This document shows, piece after piece, positions 12,246 to 18,875 of a stretch of DNA of 34,200 bases (its first letter is position 1; each line of letters opens with the position of its first letter). The position numbers and the translations under genes are program-made. The notes beneath the pieces are model-generated. The model saw nothing but the letters and a program-made list of their open reading frames with translations, was not told where the DNA came from and ran no database searches. This DNA is from a virus: positions 1-34,200 of IMG/VR virus record IMGVR_UViG_3300008116_000467. One strand, written 5' to 3'.

Positions 12246-12436
12246 TATATCACCTTTATTGTTATTGCCTGGAGAATGGCTTGCACACTCTCCAGGTTAT
12301 TTAAAATCAGACATAAAAGGGAGAACAAAATAAAACCAACTATAGTGTTTTTTATTTTATTAACGAATTGTCTGCTTTTAAATTTATTAATTTCACAAGT
12401 TGGATTAACAACAATCATTTCAATAGTTCTCTTCAT
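12245..12436 (-). CDS. 63-residue single-span membrane protein
   Basis: ATG overlaps the end of the exonuclease gene (ATGA) and its stop overlaps the ERF ATG (TAATG-type). N-terminal basic region (KFKSRQFVNKIKN), then a hydrophobic helix at about 33-46 (IVGFILFSLLCLIL), then an amphipathic stretch (SVQAILQAITIKVI). Type unknown. Its placement inside the recombination operon is curious; it might anchor replication or recombination to the membrane or block superinfection, both speculative. Confidence 0.5.
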   Translation of the reverse strand: MKRTIEMIVVNPTCEINKFKSRQFVNKIKNTIVGFILFSLLCLILNNLESVQAILQAITIKVI

Positions 12437-13410
12437 TTAGTAAAACCCCATAATTGCATTGCTTTGTTTTTGTATTGAGATCCAATGTTCCAGGCATAAG
12501 GATGATCAAAGTCTGGGTCCAGATCAGTAAAATAACTATGCTCACCATTGTGTCTCGCCATTAATCTTTCTCTTCTGTAAGCAACTATCTGCGCTTGATT
12601 AACATACAAGTTTAAATTTTCAGGTTGTAACTGCTCACAGTTTTCAGGTGTAAATAATTTGTATTGATCTTTAGTTACATATAATAAATAAGGTTTTTTC
12701 TTCGTTGCATGCCAATAGATTGCAACTTGTAATAAATGATTAGCATCAATATTATCGTTGATTGTAACATTATAAAAAGAAGTTGTTCCATCTTTTTTAG
12801 GTTTAGGAGCTTTCCTTCCCCATTTAGTTTTTAATTCCAGGAATGATGTTTCGTCTTCAAAATCTATTCTACCAATAATTGGCAGCACACAATTTTTTAA
12901 TTTAACTGCAATAGTTCTCTCACAATGAACTGGTTTTTTAAAACCTACTTCACTGAATGCTTTAAAAAATGTTTTAATTGTTTCTGTTAAATTTTCTCTG
13001 TTGTTTTGGAATTGCTGACGATCTAAATCATTTACAGGTTTGTATTCCATGTAATAAGTCTCAGCTTGTTCGTATACTTTTTGAAATATGCTATCGTTAA
13101 TCTCTGGATAAGGTTTGTGAATAACATGTTTATCTCCTACCCATTCTACATCTGCATATAATAATATTCCTGCTTTACCTACAGCATTGCCGGCTTGCAT
13201 CTTAGAATTAATATCAAACTCTCTGCGATCCTTCTCATCACAATATAAATATTTAAAACTCCATACTCCATCTTTTTGATTTAACTGCGATGGTGAGAAA
13301 TGATCTATATTATATTTTTGGGACCAGATCGGAAGCAGCTCTTTTTTTTTCTTAGTTGCAAAATAATCAGATAAAACTTTATCTGGTAAATAGTTTGATA
13401 ATGTTTCCAT
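12433..13410 (-). CDS. PD-(D/E)XK exonuclease (RecB/Cas4-like)
   Basis: 325 residues from ATG 13408-13410; a TTG three codons upstream is also open. Order of motifs: HFSPSQLNQ (about 37-45), the usual N-terminal helix of RecB/Cas4-type nucleases; GRID at 180-183; E-L-K at 192-194 (the (D/E)xK pair); and LLQVAIYW at 226-233, the Q-x-x-x-Y motif IV. All catalytic elements of the RecB nuclease family are visible. With ERF it forms a two-component recombinase: strand resection then annealing. First gene of the minus-strand operon, next to the divergent control region. Confidence 0.8.
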   Translation of the reverse strand: METLSNYLPDKVLSDYFATKKKKELLPIWSQKYNIDHFSPSQLNQKDGVWSFKYLYCDEKDRREFDINSKMQAGNAVGKAGILLYADVEWVGDKHVIHKPYPEINDSIFQKVYEQAETYYMEYKPVNDLDRQQFQNNRENLTETIKTFFKAFSEVGFKKPVHCERTIAVKLKNCVLPIIGRIDFEDETSFLELKTKWGRKAPKPKKDGTTSFYNVTINDNIDANHLLQVAIYWHATKKKPYLLYVTKDQYKLFTPENCEQLQPENLNLYVNQAQIVAYRRERLMARHNGEHSYFTDLDPDFDHPYAWNIGSQYKNKAMQLWGFTK

Positions 13411-13514
13411 ATCGTTCAATACAGCTTATGAATTAATGTAGAACAAATAACAATAGAATAGTTATTGACATTGTTCATAAGTTAACCAGTTGTATTAATA
13501 GTTTATTTGGCTAT
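13411..13514. promoter_or_regulatory. Divergent control region with nested inverted repeats
   Basis: 104 bp between the minus-strand exonuclease gene and the plus-strand Cro-like gene. CTTATGAA (13425-13432) pairs with TTCATAAG (13474-13481). GAACAA (13441-13446) pairs with TTGTTC (13471-13476), and AATAAC (13446-13451) with GTTATT (13461-13466). A TTGACA at 13465-13470 has no good -10 at 17 bp. Overall a plausible operator/promoter region for both operons. Confidence 0.5.
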
Positions 13515-13724
13515 ATGTATTCAGCTATGAAGTTATTAGATTTTAAAAATAAGAATAACCTTACATACAGTGGATTGGCAAAGCTGTTAGAAATTAAAGG
13601 AACAAACCCAACAGCTACAGTTCGTAAATGGTGTTTAGGTGAAAGAATCCCACGCAGCTCTAACATTATTAATATTCAAAACAGAACAAGCAATAAAGTT
13701 AAAGCGCAGGATTTTTATGGTTAA
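13515..13724 (+). CDS. Cro/CI-like helix-turn-helix regulator
   Basis: 69 residues; a second ATG (13527, giving MKLLDFKNKN) is equally possible and neither has an SD. Pattern LLDFKNKNNLTYSGLAKLLE, a turn, T-V-R-K-W-C-L-G-E-R-I-P-R, then IINIQNRTSNKVKAQDFYG. This is the HTH plus the WxxGxRxPR and TxxxVxxxDF ending typical of Cro/YdaS-like repressors. The divergent position opposite the early minus-strand operon is the classic place for such a switch. It probably binds the inverted repeats at 13425-13481. Confidence 0.7.
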   Translation: MYSAMKLLDFKNKNNLTYSGLAKLLEIKGTNPTATVRKWCLGERIPRSSNIINIQNRTSNKVKAQDFYG

Positions 13725-14013
13725 TAGAAAAGAGAAATCTAAAAAGTATAAAAACTCAGCTATAGATTTTACTCGCTATGTTGTAACCTGGAGAGACATT
13801 GTATCAGACAGCTCCTGGCAGACTATTGACGATGCTACAAATCAGAAAACAGCTATTGTTAAAAGTCTTTGTCATATTTTAAAGAAAACAAAAACAGACA
13901 CAATAACATTTGCTGACTACAGTATTGATAATGATGATGATACTAATGTTGAGATTGCTAATACAAATATTATTCCAAACTCAGTTATCATTAGTGTTGA
14001 AAAGACTAAATGA
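13717..14013 (+). CDS. 98-residue protein of unknown function
   Basis: Start set at ATG 13717, which overlaps the Cro-like gene end and follows GCAGGA; an upstream in-frame ATG at 13639 would lie inside that gene. Basic N-terminus (VNRKEKSKKYKN), then IDFTRYVVTWRDIVSDSSWQ, a helix, and an Asp-rich segment (DYSIDNDDDTNVEIAN) before a beta strand SVIISVEKTK. The pattern (W-x-D-I-x-S-D-S-x-W) looks like a small phage protein of unknown role. The stop overlaps the next ATG. Confidence 0.55.
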   Translation: MVNRKEKSKKYKNSAIDFTRYVVTWRDIVSDSSWQTIDDATNQKTAIVKSLCHILKKTKTDTITFADYSIDNDDDTNVEIANTNIIPNSVIISVEKTK

Positions 14014-14213
14014 AAATAATTTTAACAATTATTATGATGAATGGTGTGCTAGTTAATTACGAATATAAGGTTGACAAATATAATCCTTATTTCTGTGATG
14101 CTGCATTTAAAAAATTAACTTACTCCGGAAAAGTAAGAGGCAAGAAATCTACACAAATGGGTACGTTTTATAAAAGCAAGGAAGTTTTTGCCTATACTTG
14201 TAGCATAGCATGA
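14010..14213 (+). CDS. 67-residue protein with hydrophobic N-terminus
   Basis: ATGA overlap with the previous gene. MKIILTIIMMNGVLVNYEYK could be a signal peptide or membrane anchor, though short and interrupted by Asn. Two cysteines (FCDAAF and YTCSIA) may pair if exported. Ends in a lysine/tyrosine-rich region. If exported it would act in the periplasm, for example as an exclusion factor; evidence is thin. Confidence 0.5.
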   Translation: MKIILTIIMMNGVLVNYEYKVDKYNPYFCDAAFKKLTYSGKVRGKKSTQMGTFYKSKEVFAYTCSIA

Positions 14214-14398
14214 ACCAAAACATATCTGAAGATAGTGTTGCTGCATTAAGATTTTGTTTGGAACAAATTATTAATGATCAGAAGGGTTGTATTGAAAGGC
14301 AGGAATTTATAATTTTAGATTTAAAAAAAAAGGTAGATATTTTAACAGAAGAACTACAAGTAAATCAATTACAAATTTCTAAATTATTAAAAAAATAA
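14210..14398 (+). CDS. 62-residue coiled-coil protein
   Basis: ATGA overlap upstream and TAATG overlap downstream. Nearly all helical with heptad hydrophobics (LRFCLEQIINDQKG, then IILDLKKKVDILTEEL and QLQISKLLKK), so a dimeric coiled coil is likely. No other motif. Probably a small adaptor or regulator. Confidence 0.5.
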   Translation: MNQNISEDSVAALRFCLEQIINDQKGCIERQEFIILDLKKKVDILTEELQVNQLQISKLLKK

Positions 14399-15048
14399 TG
14401 TATTTAAATGCTAATATACCATTAATTGAGTGTTATGTACGAGGAAACTATTTAAGAGATCAACAAGATTCTCACGATAAATATTTTTGGTGCGTAGTGT
14501 TTGGAGTTACAAGTATTCCCAAGCAAGTTCCTTTATTTAATTTTGTAATGGAAGATGGTGGTATTTGGTGGCGATCACCGATCTCAGCATTTTGCCAGGA
14601 TGAAGGGGTGCCAGAGCAGCCGCTTGCAGAATTATGTTTATGGGATTCTTTTTCATATAATATTTCAGTAACAACATTTCATCAGTTAGCAGGTGCAAAG
14701 ATACAATTTTTACAACGAGATAAAACTCCACAATTAGGCAAGTATATGTTTACACTAGACTGGTCTGAAGGTGATTTTAATGAATTAGATTTTGGTTATG
14801 CAAGCAAGCCAGATCAACACAAGTGTGGACATGTTATTCAAATGGATAATGGTAACTTTGCTATACAGCCGAATAATAGAATGAGAGTATTTGATTCTAA
14901 TATGGGTGTAAACTGGAGCGAACCACCTTTGATTAATAGATTAGTTAATACAAAAGTTTGGAGTGTAGAGGATGAACCCAAGTGGACAACAACAGAAACA
15001 GAAATTGGACAATATAATTACGAGTATAAAAATACAGAAGATAAATAA
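14398..15048 (+). CDS. Conserved phage protein of unknown function
   Basis: 216 residues, TAATG overlap upstream and downstream. Characteristic pieces: MYLNANIPLIECYVRGNYLR, MEDGGIWWRSPISAFC, LCLWDSFSYNISVTTFHQL, TLDWSEGDFNEL, then PDQHKCGHVIQMDNGNFAIQ followed by PNNR. I recognise this arrangement as a family shared by cyanopodoviruses and other marine phages that has no assigned function (memory). Beta-rich, with conserved Trp, Cys and Asn; probably cytosolic. Its location with DNA-metabolism-type genes rather than virion genes suggests an early/middle role. Confidence 0.6.
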   Translation: MYLNANIPLIECYVRGNYLRDQQDSHDKYFWCVVFGVTSIPKQVPLFNFVMEDGGIWWRSPISAFCQDEGVPEQPLAELCLWDSFSYNISVTTFHQLAGAKIQFLQRDKTPQLGKYMFTLDWSEGDFNELDFGYASKPDQHKCGHVIQMDNGNFAIQPNNRMRVFDSNMGVNWSEPPLINRLVNTKVWSVEDEPKWTTTETEIGQYNYEYKNTEDK

Positions 15049-15437
15049 TGGCACGAGATAATTACTACAATGAAGGCGATAAGTATTCACAATGGCATCG
15101 TTATGCTTCTGATAATTTGGGAATGATAGATTTAGATCAGGTTGAAATATGCAGGAAGTGCTACGAACCTTTATTTCTTGCCGAGACTTGTTACGATAAA
15201 AACCAAGCATACAAAACATCTACCACAACGCGCAGGTTAGCTGAGAGAGCTAAGTTGGATGCTTATCTTGTATTTTATCAGTACGATGAAATTAAGGGTG
15301 CTGTTGTCGGTTTTAGGGTACAGAAAATAGCACCATTCAAATCGCAGATGTTCCAGTTGACGACTGATGATTGGATCAAGACAATGGTTGAGTATCATGT
15401 TAATCATAAGAAGTTTTGTATTAAGGAAACAGGTTAA
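15048..15437 (+). CDS. Conserved phage protein with paired cysteines, function unknown
   Basis: 129 residues, TAATG overlap. A short N-terminal acidic region with W-H-R-Y-A is followed by C-R-K-C-Y-E-P-L-F-L-A-E, then TSTTTRRLAERAKLDAYLVF and FRVQKIAPF. CxxC, an E after a hydrophobic strand, a K-x-T-x-x-T stretch and V-F-Y-Q-Y might fit a small alpha/beta nuclease-like fold, but no canonical D...(D/E)xK set is convincing. It travels with the preceding gene; role in DNA metabolism is a guess. Confidence 0.5.
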   Translation: MARDNYYNEGDKYSQWHRYASDNLGMIDLDQVEICRKCYEPLFLAETCYDKNQAYKTSTTTRRLAERAKLDAYLVFYQYDEIKGAVVGFRVQKIAPFKSQMFQLTTDDWIKTMVEYHVNHKKFCIKETG

Positions 15438-15444
15438 ATCATAA

Positions 15445-15969
15445 ATGAGCTTGTATCATAAGTTAGATCCTGTGATTATGAGACATGATAAGTTATCCCC
15501 ACAATCTAAACTGGTTTATTATGCGCTAGTTACGTTTTGGAATGAGAAGACGAAAAAATGCTTCCCCAAGATGAAAACTATCAGTTCGCTAACAGGTTTA
15601 TCATATTCAACTGTAAGACGTTCCATTGCGGAGCTTGCTAGACTAAAGGTTATTATTGTGCATCGTCTAAGATCCACGCAATCTTATACATTACCGCTTC
15701 AAAACAAGATGTGCCTCACAGAACACTCAGATGTGCCTCACAGGCATAATAATAAACTAGATATATATAACTATAATAGTAGATATAAAAATTTTAGTAA
15801 AAACCCAACTCAGTTTAATCCCAGATCCCCCATCCCTATGGATGATAAATACTTAGTTAAATTTAAACCTATTGGTATTGAGGGGGAATTTGTGTGCGTT
15901 GAGGAAAGAGCTTCAGGCAAGAGGTTTAAAATACACAGGTTCAAAAAACAAGAACCAATACCGGATTAG
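15445..15969 (+). CDS. HTH_36-type DNA-binding protein (possible replication initiator)
   Basis: 174 residues. An N-terminal winged-helix region, KLSPQSKLVYYALVTFWNEK, then C-F-P-K-M-K-T-I-S-S-L-T-G-L-S and YSTVRRSIAELARLKVI, is the HTH_36 pattern (xLSxxxKLVYxAL...CFPSxxxLAxxxGxSxxTVxRxIxxLxxxGxI). Such domains occur in phage replication proteins and regulators. The middle (75-130) is Asn/Ser-rich and unstructured; the C-terminal FVCVEERASGKRFKIHRFKK is a small beta unit. It could recruit host replication proteins. No DnaC-like ATPase or helicase domain follows. Confidence 0.7.
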   Translation: MSLYHKLDPVIMRHDKLSPQSKLVYYALVTFWNEKTKKCFPKMKTISSLTGLSYSTVRRSIAELARLKVIIVHRLRSTQSYTLPLQNKMCLTEHSDVPHRHNNKLDIYNYNSRYKNFSKNPTQFNPRSPIPMDDKYLVKFKPIGIEGEFVCVEERASGKRFKIHRFKKQEPIPD

Positions 15970-15981
15970 TGTTTATAACTT

Positions 15982-16308
15982 ATGTGTTGCAATAGGTTGT
16001 ATGTTCGCTTAGATAATCCACAAGATATGGTTGGGAAACCTTTACATAAGATTCAGTGCGATAGTATGACGAGGGGTAGTAAATACACTGTGAGATGTAA
16101 GGCAAAAGGTTACCTGATGAAGTCTGGTTTTTATAGATGTAAAAATCATGGTGGGATGAGTGATTGGAATGCTAAGACGATTGAAGGTAAACTCAAAGCA
16201 TTACGTAACTTAAAGTTTTTAAAACATTTAACTGAAGATGAACTCAGAGCAAAATACATTAAGCAGCGAGATCCAGGAGAAGACAGCTCAACAATTAATA
16301 ACACTTGA
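15982..16308 (+). CDS. HGGxS/KT-EGK phage protein upstream of TerS
   Basis: 108 residues. C-C-N-R near the start, then CDSMTRGSKYTVRCKAKGYL, F-Y-R-C-K-N-H-G-G-M-S and TIEGKLKALRNLKFLKHLTE. The motif C(x)NHGGxS...KTxEGK...LRN is common in phage proteins beside terminase genes; the cysteines and histidine suggest zinc binding. Role is unknown, perhaps DNA packaging or recruitment of the small subunit. The end overlaps the TerS reading frame by 71 bp. Confidence 0.6.
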   Translation: MCCNRLYVRLDNPQDMVGKPLHKIQCDSMTRGSKYTVRCKAKGYLMKSGFYRCKNHGGMSDWNAKTIEGKLKALRNLKFLKHLTEDELRAKYIKQRDPGEDSSTINNT

Positions 16309-16687
16309 TAAAATCTCTACTGAGTTAGAGAAGGGGATTCCACTCACTAAAATTTGTAAAGATAAAACAATGCCAAGTTTATCTACAGTTTACAAATGGA
16401 TGCGTGAAGACGATAAGATTTATTTAACAGTAATGAAAGCAAGAAGGATTGGTGCATTCACTTTGCTTGATGAGATTAACGAAGAGTTAGCAAACCCCAA
16501 GAGTAATCAGGAGATGATGTATTGGCGAGAGAAGTTAACGCATGTACGTTGGATGGTTAGTAAATTGATATCAGATATCTTTGGTGAGAAGTCTAAGCAA
16601 GAGATTAAACAGGATAACACAATCACAATACGTTGGGGTGGAGAGGTTAAGAAAACAATACAGGTTGATGCTGATAATGTGGAATAG
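16238..16687 (+). CDS. terS: Terminase small subunit, Sf6-gp1-like
   Basis: 149 residues from the first ATG, which overlaps the upstream gene by 71 bp. No SD is visible and the true start may lie up to about 15 codons later. Conserved block: QLITLDKISTELEKGIPLTK, I-C-K-D-K-T-M-P-S-L-S-T-V-Y-K-W-M-R, the helix-turn-helix of the Sf6/P22-type TerS, then a helical oligomerisation part (YWREKLTHVRWMVSKLISDI) and a C-terminal segment (ITIRWGGEVKK). It recognises the packaging site and hands DNA to TerL, encoded at 17051. A G+C-rich gap follows that may carry that site. Confidence 0.8.
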   Translation: MNSEQNTLSSEIQEKTAQQLITLDKISTELEKGIPLTKICKDKTMPSLSTVYKWMREDDKIYLTVMKARRIGAFTLLDEINEELANPKSNQEMMYWREKLTHVRWMVSKLISDIFGEKSKQEIKQDNTITIRWGGEVKKTIQVDADNVE

Positions 16688-16859
16688 TTGGTTAATGTAT
16701 ACGTTGACACACAGTCTTGCGCGCGCGTTATGGAGTTCTTTCTATCCTGGATTTTGGCGAACAAACCAAGAACATTTGGGGGGGTATACCCAAGCAGGCA
16801 GGCGCGAAAATTATTTATATCTATATTGGGAATTAGACACACACAGCCACACACTCACC
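16688..16859. other. G+C-rich gap between terS and terL: candidate pac/cos region
   Basis: 172 bp with no convincing gene. An open extension of the next gene's frame covers it but encodes low-quality sequence. Contains GCGCGCGCG (16719-16727), a seven-G run (16778-16784) ending in the palindrome GGGTATACCC (16782-16791), and GCAGGCAGGCGCG (16794-16806), all atypical for this A+T-rich genome. A TTGACA (16704-16709) has only a poor -10 (TTATGG) at 18 bp. Confidence 0.45.
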
Positions 16860-17051
16860 ATGCCTAAAGACGAAGACGCATTAATTACAGCTTTGTTATT
16901 TGTAAATGAAGATAGTAATTCTTTAGTCATTCATTTTAATGGTTTTGAAGATAGCGATCATATGGATAAATTTGCAAACAAGATTTTAAAAAAGATTGGA
17001 ATTGATTATCATAAAATAGATGATATTTCTGACATGCCAAAGATACACTAA
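16860..17051 (+). CDS. Small conserved protein before terL
   Basis: 63 residues from ATG 16860; the frame is open further upstream but that part reads as non-coding. Two beta strands (ALLFVNEDSNSLVIHFNGFE) are followed by a helix (HMDKFANKILKKIGIDYH). Small alpha/beta proteins with a similar strand-F-x-G-F-E-x-x-helix layout often precede the large terminase in podoviruses. Function unknown. TAATG overlap with terL suggests coupled expression. Confidence 0.6.
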   Translation: MPKDEDALITALLFVNEDSNSLVIHFNGFEDSDHMDKFANKILKKIGIDYHKIDDISDMPKIH

Positions 17052-18328
17052 TGATAGTTGATATACCCTACGATCCAAGACCCCAACAAAAAGAACTGCA
17101 CGAAAAGCTAAAAGAGTTCCGATTTTCTGTACTTGCTTGTCATAGAAGATTTGGCAAGTCAGTAATGTTAATTAATCATTTACTTATTGAGGCACTGCTA
17201 AACACAAAAAAGAATCCTAGATATGCCTACATCGCTCCAACCTATCGCCAGGCGAAAAACATTGCTTGGGATTATTTAAAACAATATGCCGGTGTTATTC
17301 CTGGAGTTAGATTTCACGAAACAGAATTGAGATGCGATCTACCCAATGGCGCTAGAATAACCCTGCTATCTTCTGAAACACCTGATAGTATTAGGGGTAT
17401 ATTTTTAGATGGAGCTTGTTGCGATGAGATGGCGCAAATAGATCCAACACTTTGGAATGAAGTTCTTAGACCCTGTTTATCAGACAGAAAAGGATGGTGC
17501 GTTTTTATTGGAACACCTGCCGGAATGTCAAATCAATTTTATGAATTATATCAGTATGCATTAACCCATGATGATTGGTTTGCTTATACAGCTCCAGCAT
17601 CCAAAACAAACATAGTTGATGAAGGAGAATTAAAAGCTGCAAGAGAGCAAATGGGAGAAGAAAAATATCAACAAGAATTTGAATGCTCCTGGATAGCAAA
17701 TATATCAGGATCTATTTTCGGATCTATTATTAAAGATTTAGAAGATAAAAAACAATTAACTAGAGTTCCTTACAATCCGGCATACCCAGTTAATACATCT
17801 TGGGATATTGGTGTCGGAGATTCTACAGCTATAATATTCTACCAACAAATTGGAGCTGCAATTCATATAATAGATTATTACGAAAACAACAAAGAAGGTT
17901 TACCGCACTACTGCGATATTGTTAGCAAGAAAGATTATTTTTATAAAACGCATTATGCACCACATGATATAGAAGTTACTGAATTTTCTTCTGGCAAGAC
18001 TAGAAGAGATGTAGCTTATCAGCTAGGTATTAATTTTAAAATTTTGCCGAAGCTGCCGCTGGAAGATGGAATACATTCAGCTAAAATGATTTTACCTAGA
18101 TGCTGGATTGACATGGATAATTGTAAACATCTAGTTGATGCATTAAGACACTACCATAGAAAATATAACGAAAAGATGAAGATATTTCATAGCAAGCCAG
18201 TACATGCTTGGTCTTCTCATGCTGCAGATGCATTTAGATATTTAGCATTGTCTGTAAATGAAGTGCTAAATAAAAGCACCTCTATGCCTAGAGCTACAGA
18301 TTCTGAGTATAAGATATTTTCTAAATAA
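17051..18328 (+). CDS. terL: Terminase large subunit
   Basis: 425 residues. ATPase: Walker-A-like C-H-R-R-F-G-K-S (30-37), A-P-T-Y-R-Q-A-K (62-69), Walker B GIFLDGACCDE (116-126, catalytic E126), coupling motif I-G-T-P (153-156). Nuclease: SWDIGVGDSTAI (D252), Y-A-P-H-D (302-306) and the C-terminal HAADAFRYLAL (390-400). A full-length and intact packaging motor/nuclease that cuts concatemers and pumps DNA into the procapsid through the portal at 18876. Overlaps the preceding small gene at TAATG. Headful versus cos cutting cannot be decided from the protein. Confidence 0.95.
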   Translation: MIVDIPYDPRPQQKELHEKLKEFRFSVLACHRRFGKSVMLINHLLIEALLNTKKNPRYAYIAPTYRQAKNIAWDYLKQYAGVIPGVRFHETELRCDLPNGARITLLSSETPDSIRGIFLDGACCDEMAQIDPTLWNEVLRPCLSDRKGWCVFIGTPAGMSNQFYELYQYALTHDDWFAYTAPASKTNIVDEGELKAAREQMGEEKYQQEFECSWIANISGSIFGSIIKDLEDKKQLTRVPYNPAYPVNTSWDIGVGDSTAIIFYQQIGAAIHIIDYYENNKEGLPHYCDIVSKKDYFYKTHYAPHDIEVTEFSSGKTRRDVAYQLGINFKILPKLPLEDGIHSAKMILPRCWIDMDNCKHLVDALRHYHRKYNEKMKIFHSKPVHAWSSHAADAFRYLALSVNEVLNKSTSMPRATDSEYKIFSK

Positions 18329-18330
18329 GC

Positions 18331-18349
18331 TATTTACCAATGGCAAATA
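18331..18349. repeat. 19-bp near-perfect palindrome after terL
   Basis: TATTTACCA-A-TGGCAAATA, eight of nine arm positions pair. It begins 2 nt after the TerL stop, contains the ACCAATGG octamer (18336-18343) also found before 6331 and 21678, and is followed by TATAAT (18351-18356). No T-tract, so an operator or RNA stem is more likely than a terminator. Confidence 0.45.
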
Positions 18350-18367
18350 ATATAATATGGATTTAAC

Positions 18368-18403
18368 ATGTTACAAAACTTAACAAAATTTTTAGGAGAA
18401 TAG
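18368..18403 (+). CDS. 11-codon leader ORF ending in L-G-E
   Basis: ATG to TAG, MLQNLTKFLGE. The last codons (TTT TTA GGA GAA TAG) contain the AGGAGA ribosome site for the gene at 18406. The genes at 18406 and 18626 end in K-T-L-L-G-E and K-T-L-L-G-A and use the same arrangement. It may be a remnant of a third paralogue or a leader peptide. Confidence 0.3.
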   Translation: MLQNLTKFLGE

Positions 18404-18405
18404 TT

Positions 18406-18624
18406 ATGGGATTTTTAATGCCTAAAGCTCCAGCTCCGCCACCACCTCCGCCGCCGCCAGCTCCTCCGCCTGCTTATGATGACAAAGCGCGAGCAGAAGA
18501 AGTTGCTGCACAACAAGCTGAGATTAGACGTAAACGTAAAGGAAGATCATCTACAATCTTAACTGGCGCGCAAGGATTAACAGAAGAAGAAACTTTGCAG
18601 AAAAAAACTTTATTAGGAGAATAA
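18406..18624 (+). CDS. Small Pro-rich virion-module protein (paralogue A)
   Basis: 72 residues, SD AGGAGA provided by the leader ORF. N-terminal run of prolines (APAPPPPPPPPAPPPA, about 8-23), a charged helix rich in Ala, Glu and Gln, then RKGRSSTILTGAQGL and the terminal TLLGE. The GRSxTILT...TLLG element is found in short proteins preceding the portal in podoviruses. It shares this with the next gene. Possibly a minor head or head-completion protein; function not established. Confidence 0.55.
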   Translation: MGFLMPKAPAPPPPPPPPAPPPAYDDKARAEEVAAQQAEIRRKRKGRSSTILTGAQGLTEEETLQKKTLLGE

Positions 18625-18625
18625 T

Positions 18626-18874
18626 ATGGGTGGAGCAAATCCAATAAAAATAATAGCACCACTTTTTGGAGGAGGAGCAAAACCATCTACACCACAAGTT
18701 GATGCTCCAAAACCACAACCTATTTCATCACCAACTCAAGCAGAAGTTGATCAGGGAGAAGCATCAAGATTAATTAAAGCAAAAAGAAGAGGAAGATCTA
18801 TGACTATACTTACATCACCTTCTGGTGTAAGCGATCAGACTACTCTTTCTACTAAAACTTTATTAGGCGCATAA
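18626..18874 (+). CDS. Small virion-module protein (paralogue B)
   Basis: 82 residues, ATG 1 nt after the preceding TAA, SD within that gene's last codons. N-terminus Gly- and Pro-rich (IIAPLFGGGAKPS, PQPISSP), helix, then RRGRSMTILTSPSGVSDQ and terminal STKTLLGA. The C-terminal part is homologous to the upstream gene, showing a tandem duplication with divergent N-terminal halves. The last codons again end next to the following start. Function unknown. Confidence 0.55.
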   Translation: MGGANPIKIIAPLFGGGAKPSTPQVDAPKPQPISSPTQAEVDQGEASRLIKAKRRGRSMTILTSPSGVSDQTTLSTKTLLGA

Positions 18875-18875
18875 T

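Noticed and set aside
13116-13124. Second DnaA-box match (TGTGAATAA, minus-strand TTATTCACA)
   Set aside because: Lies inside the exonuclease coding sequence. About this number of matches is expected by chance.
13465-13498. Promoter from TTGACA at 13465
   Set aside because: No acceptable -10 at 16-18 bp. The nearest A/T hexamer is 22 bp away.
16704-16733. Promoter TTGACA-18-TTATGG before terL
   Set aside because: The -10 is poor and the spacer contains GCGCGCGCG, unlikely to melt.
16581-16859. Upstream extension of the 63-residue gene before terL
   Set aside because: It overlaps terS and covers the G+C-rich gap with atypical sequence. The conserved-looking part begins at ATG 16860.
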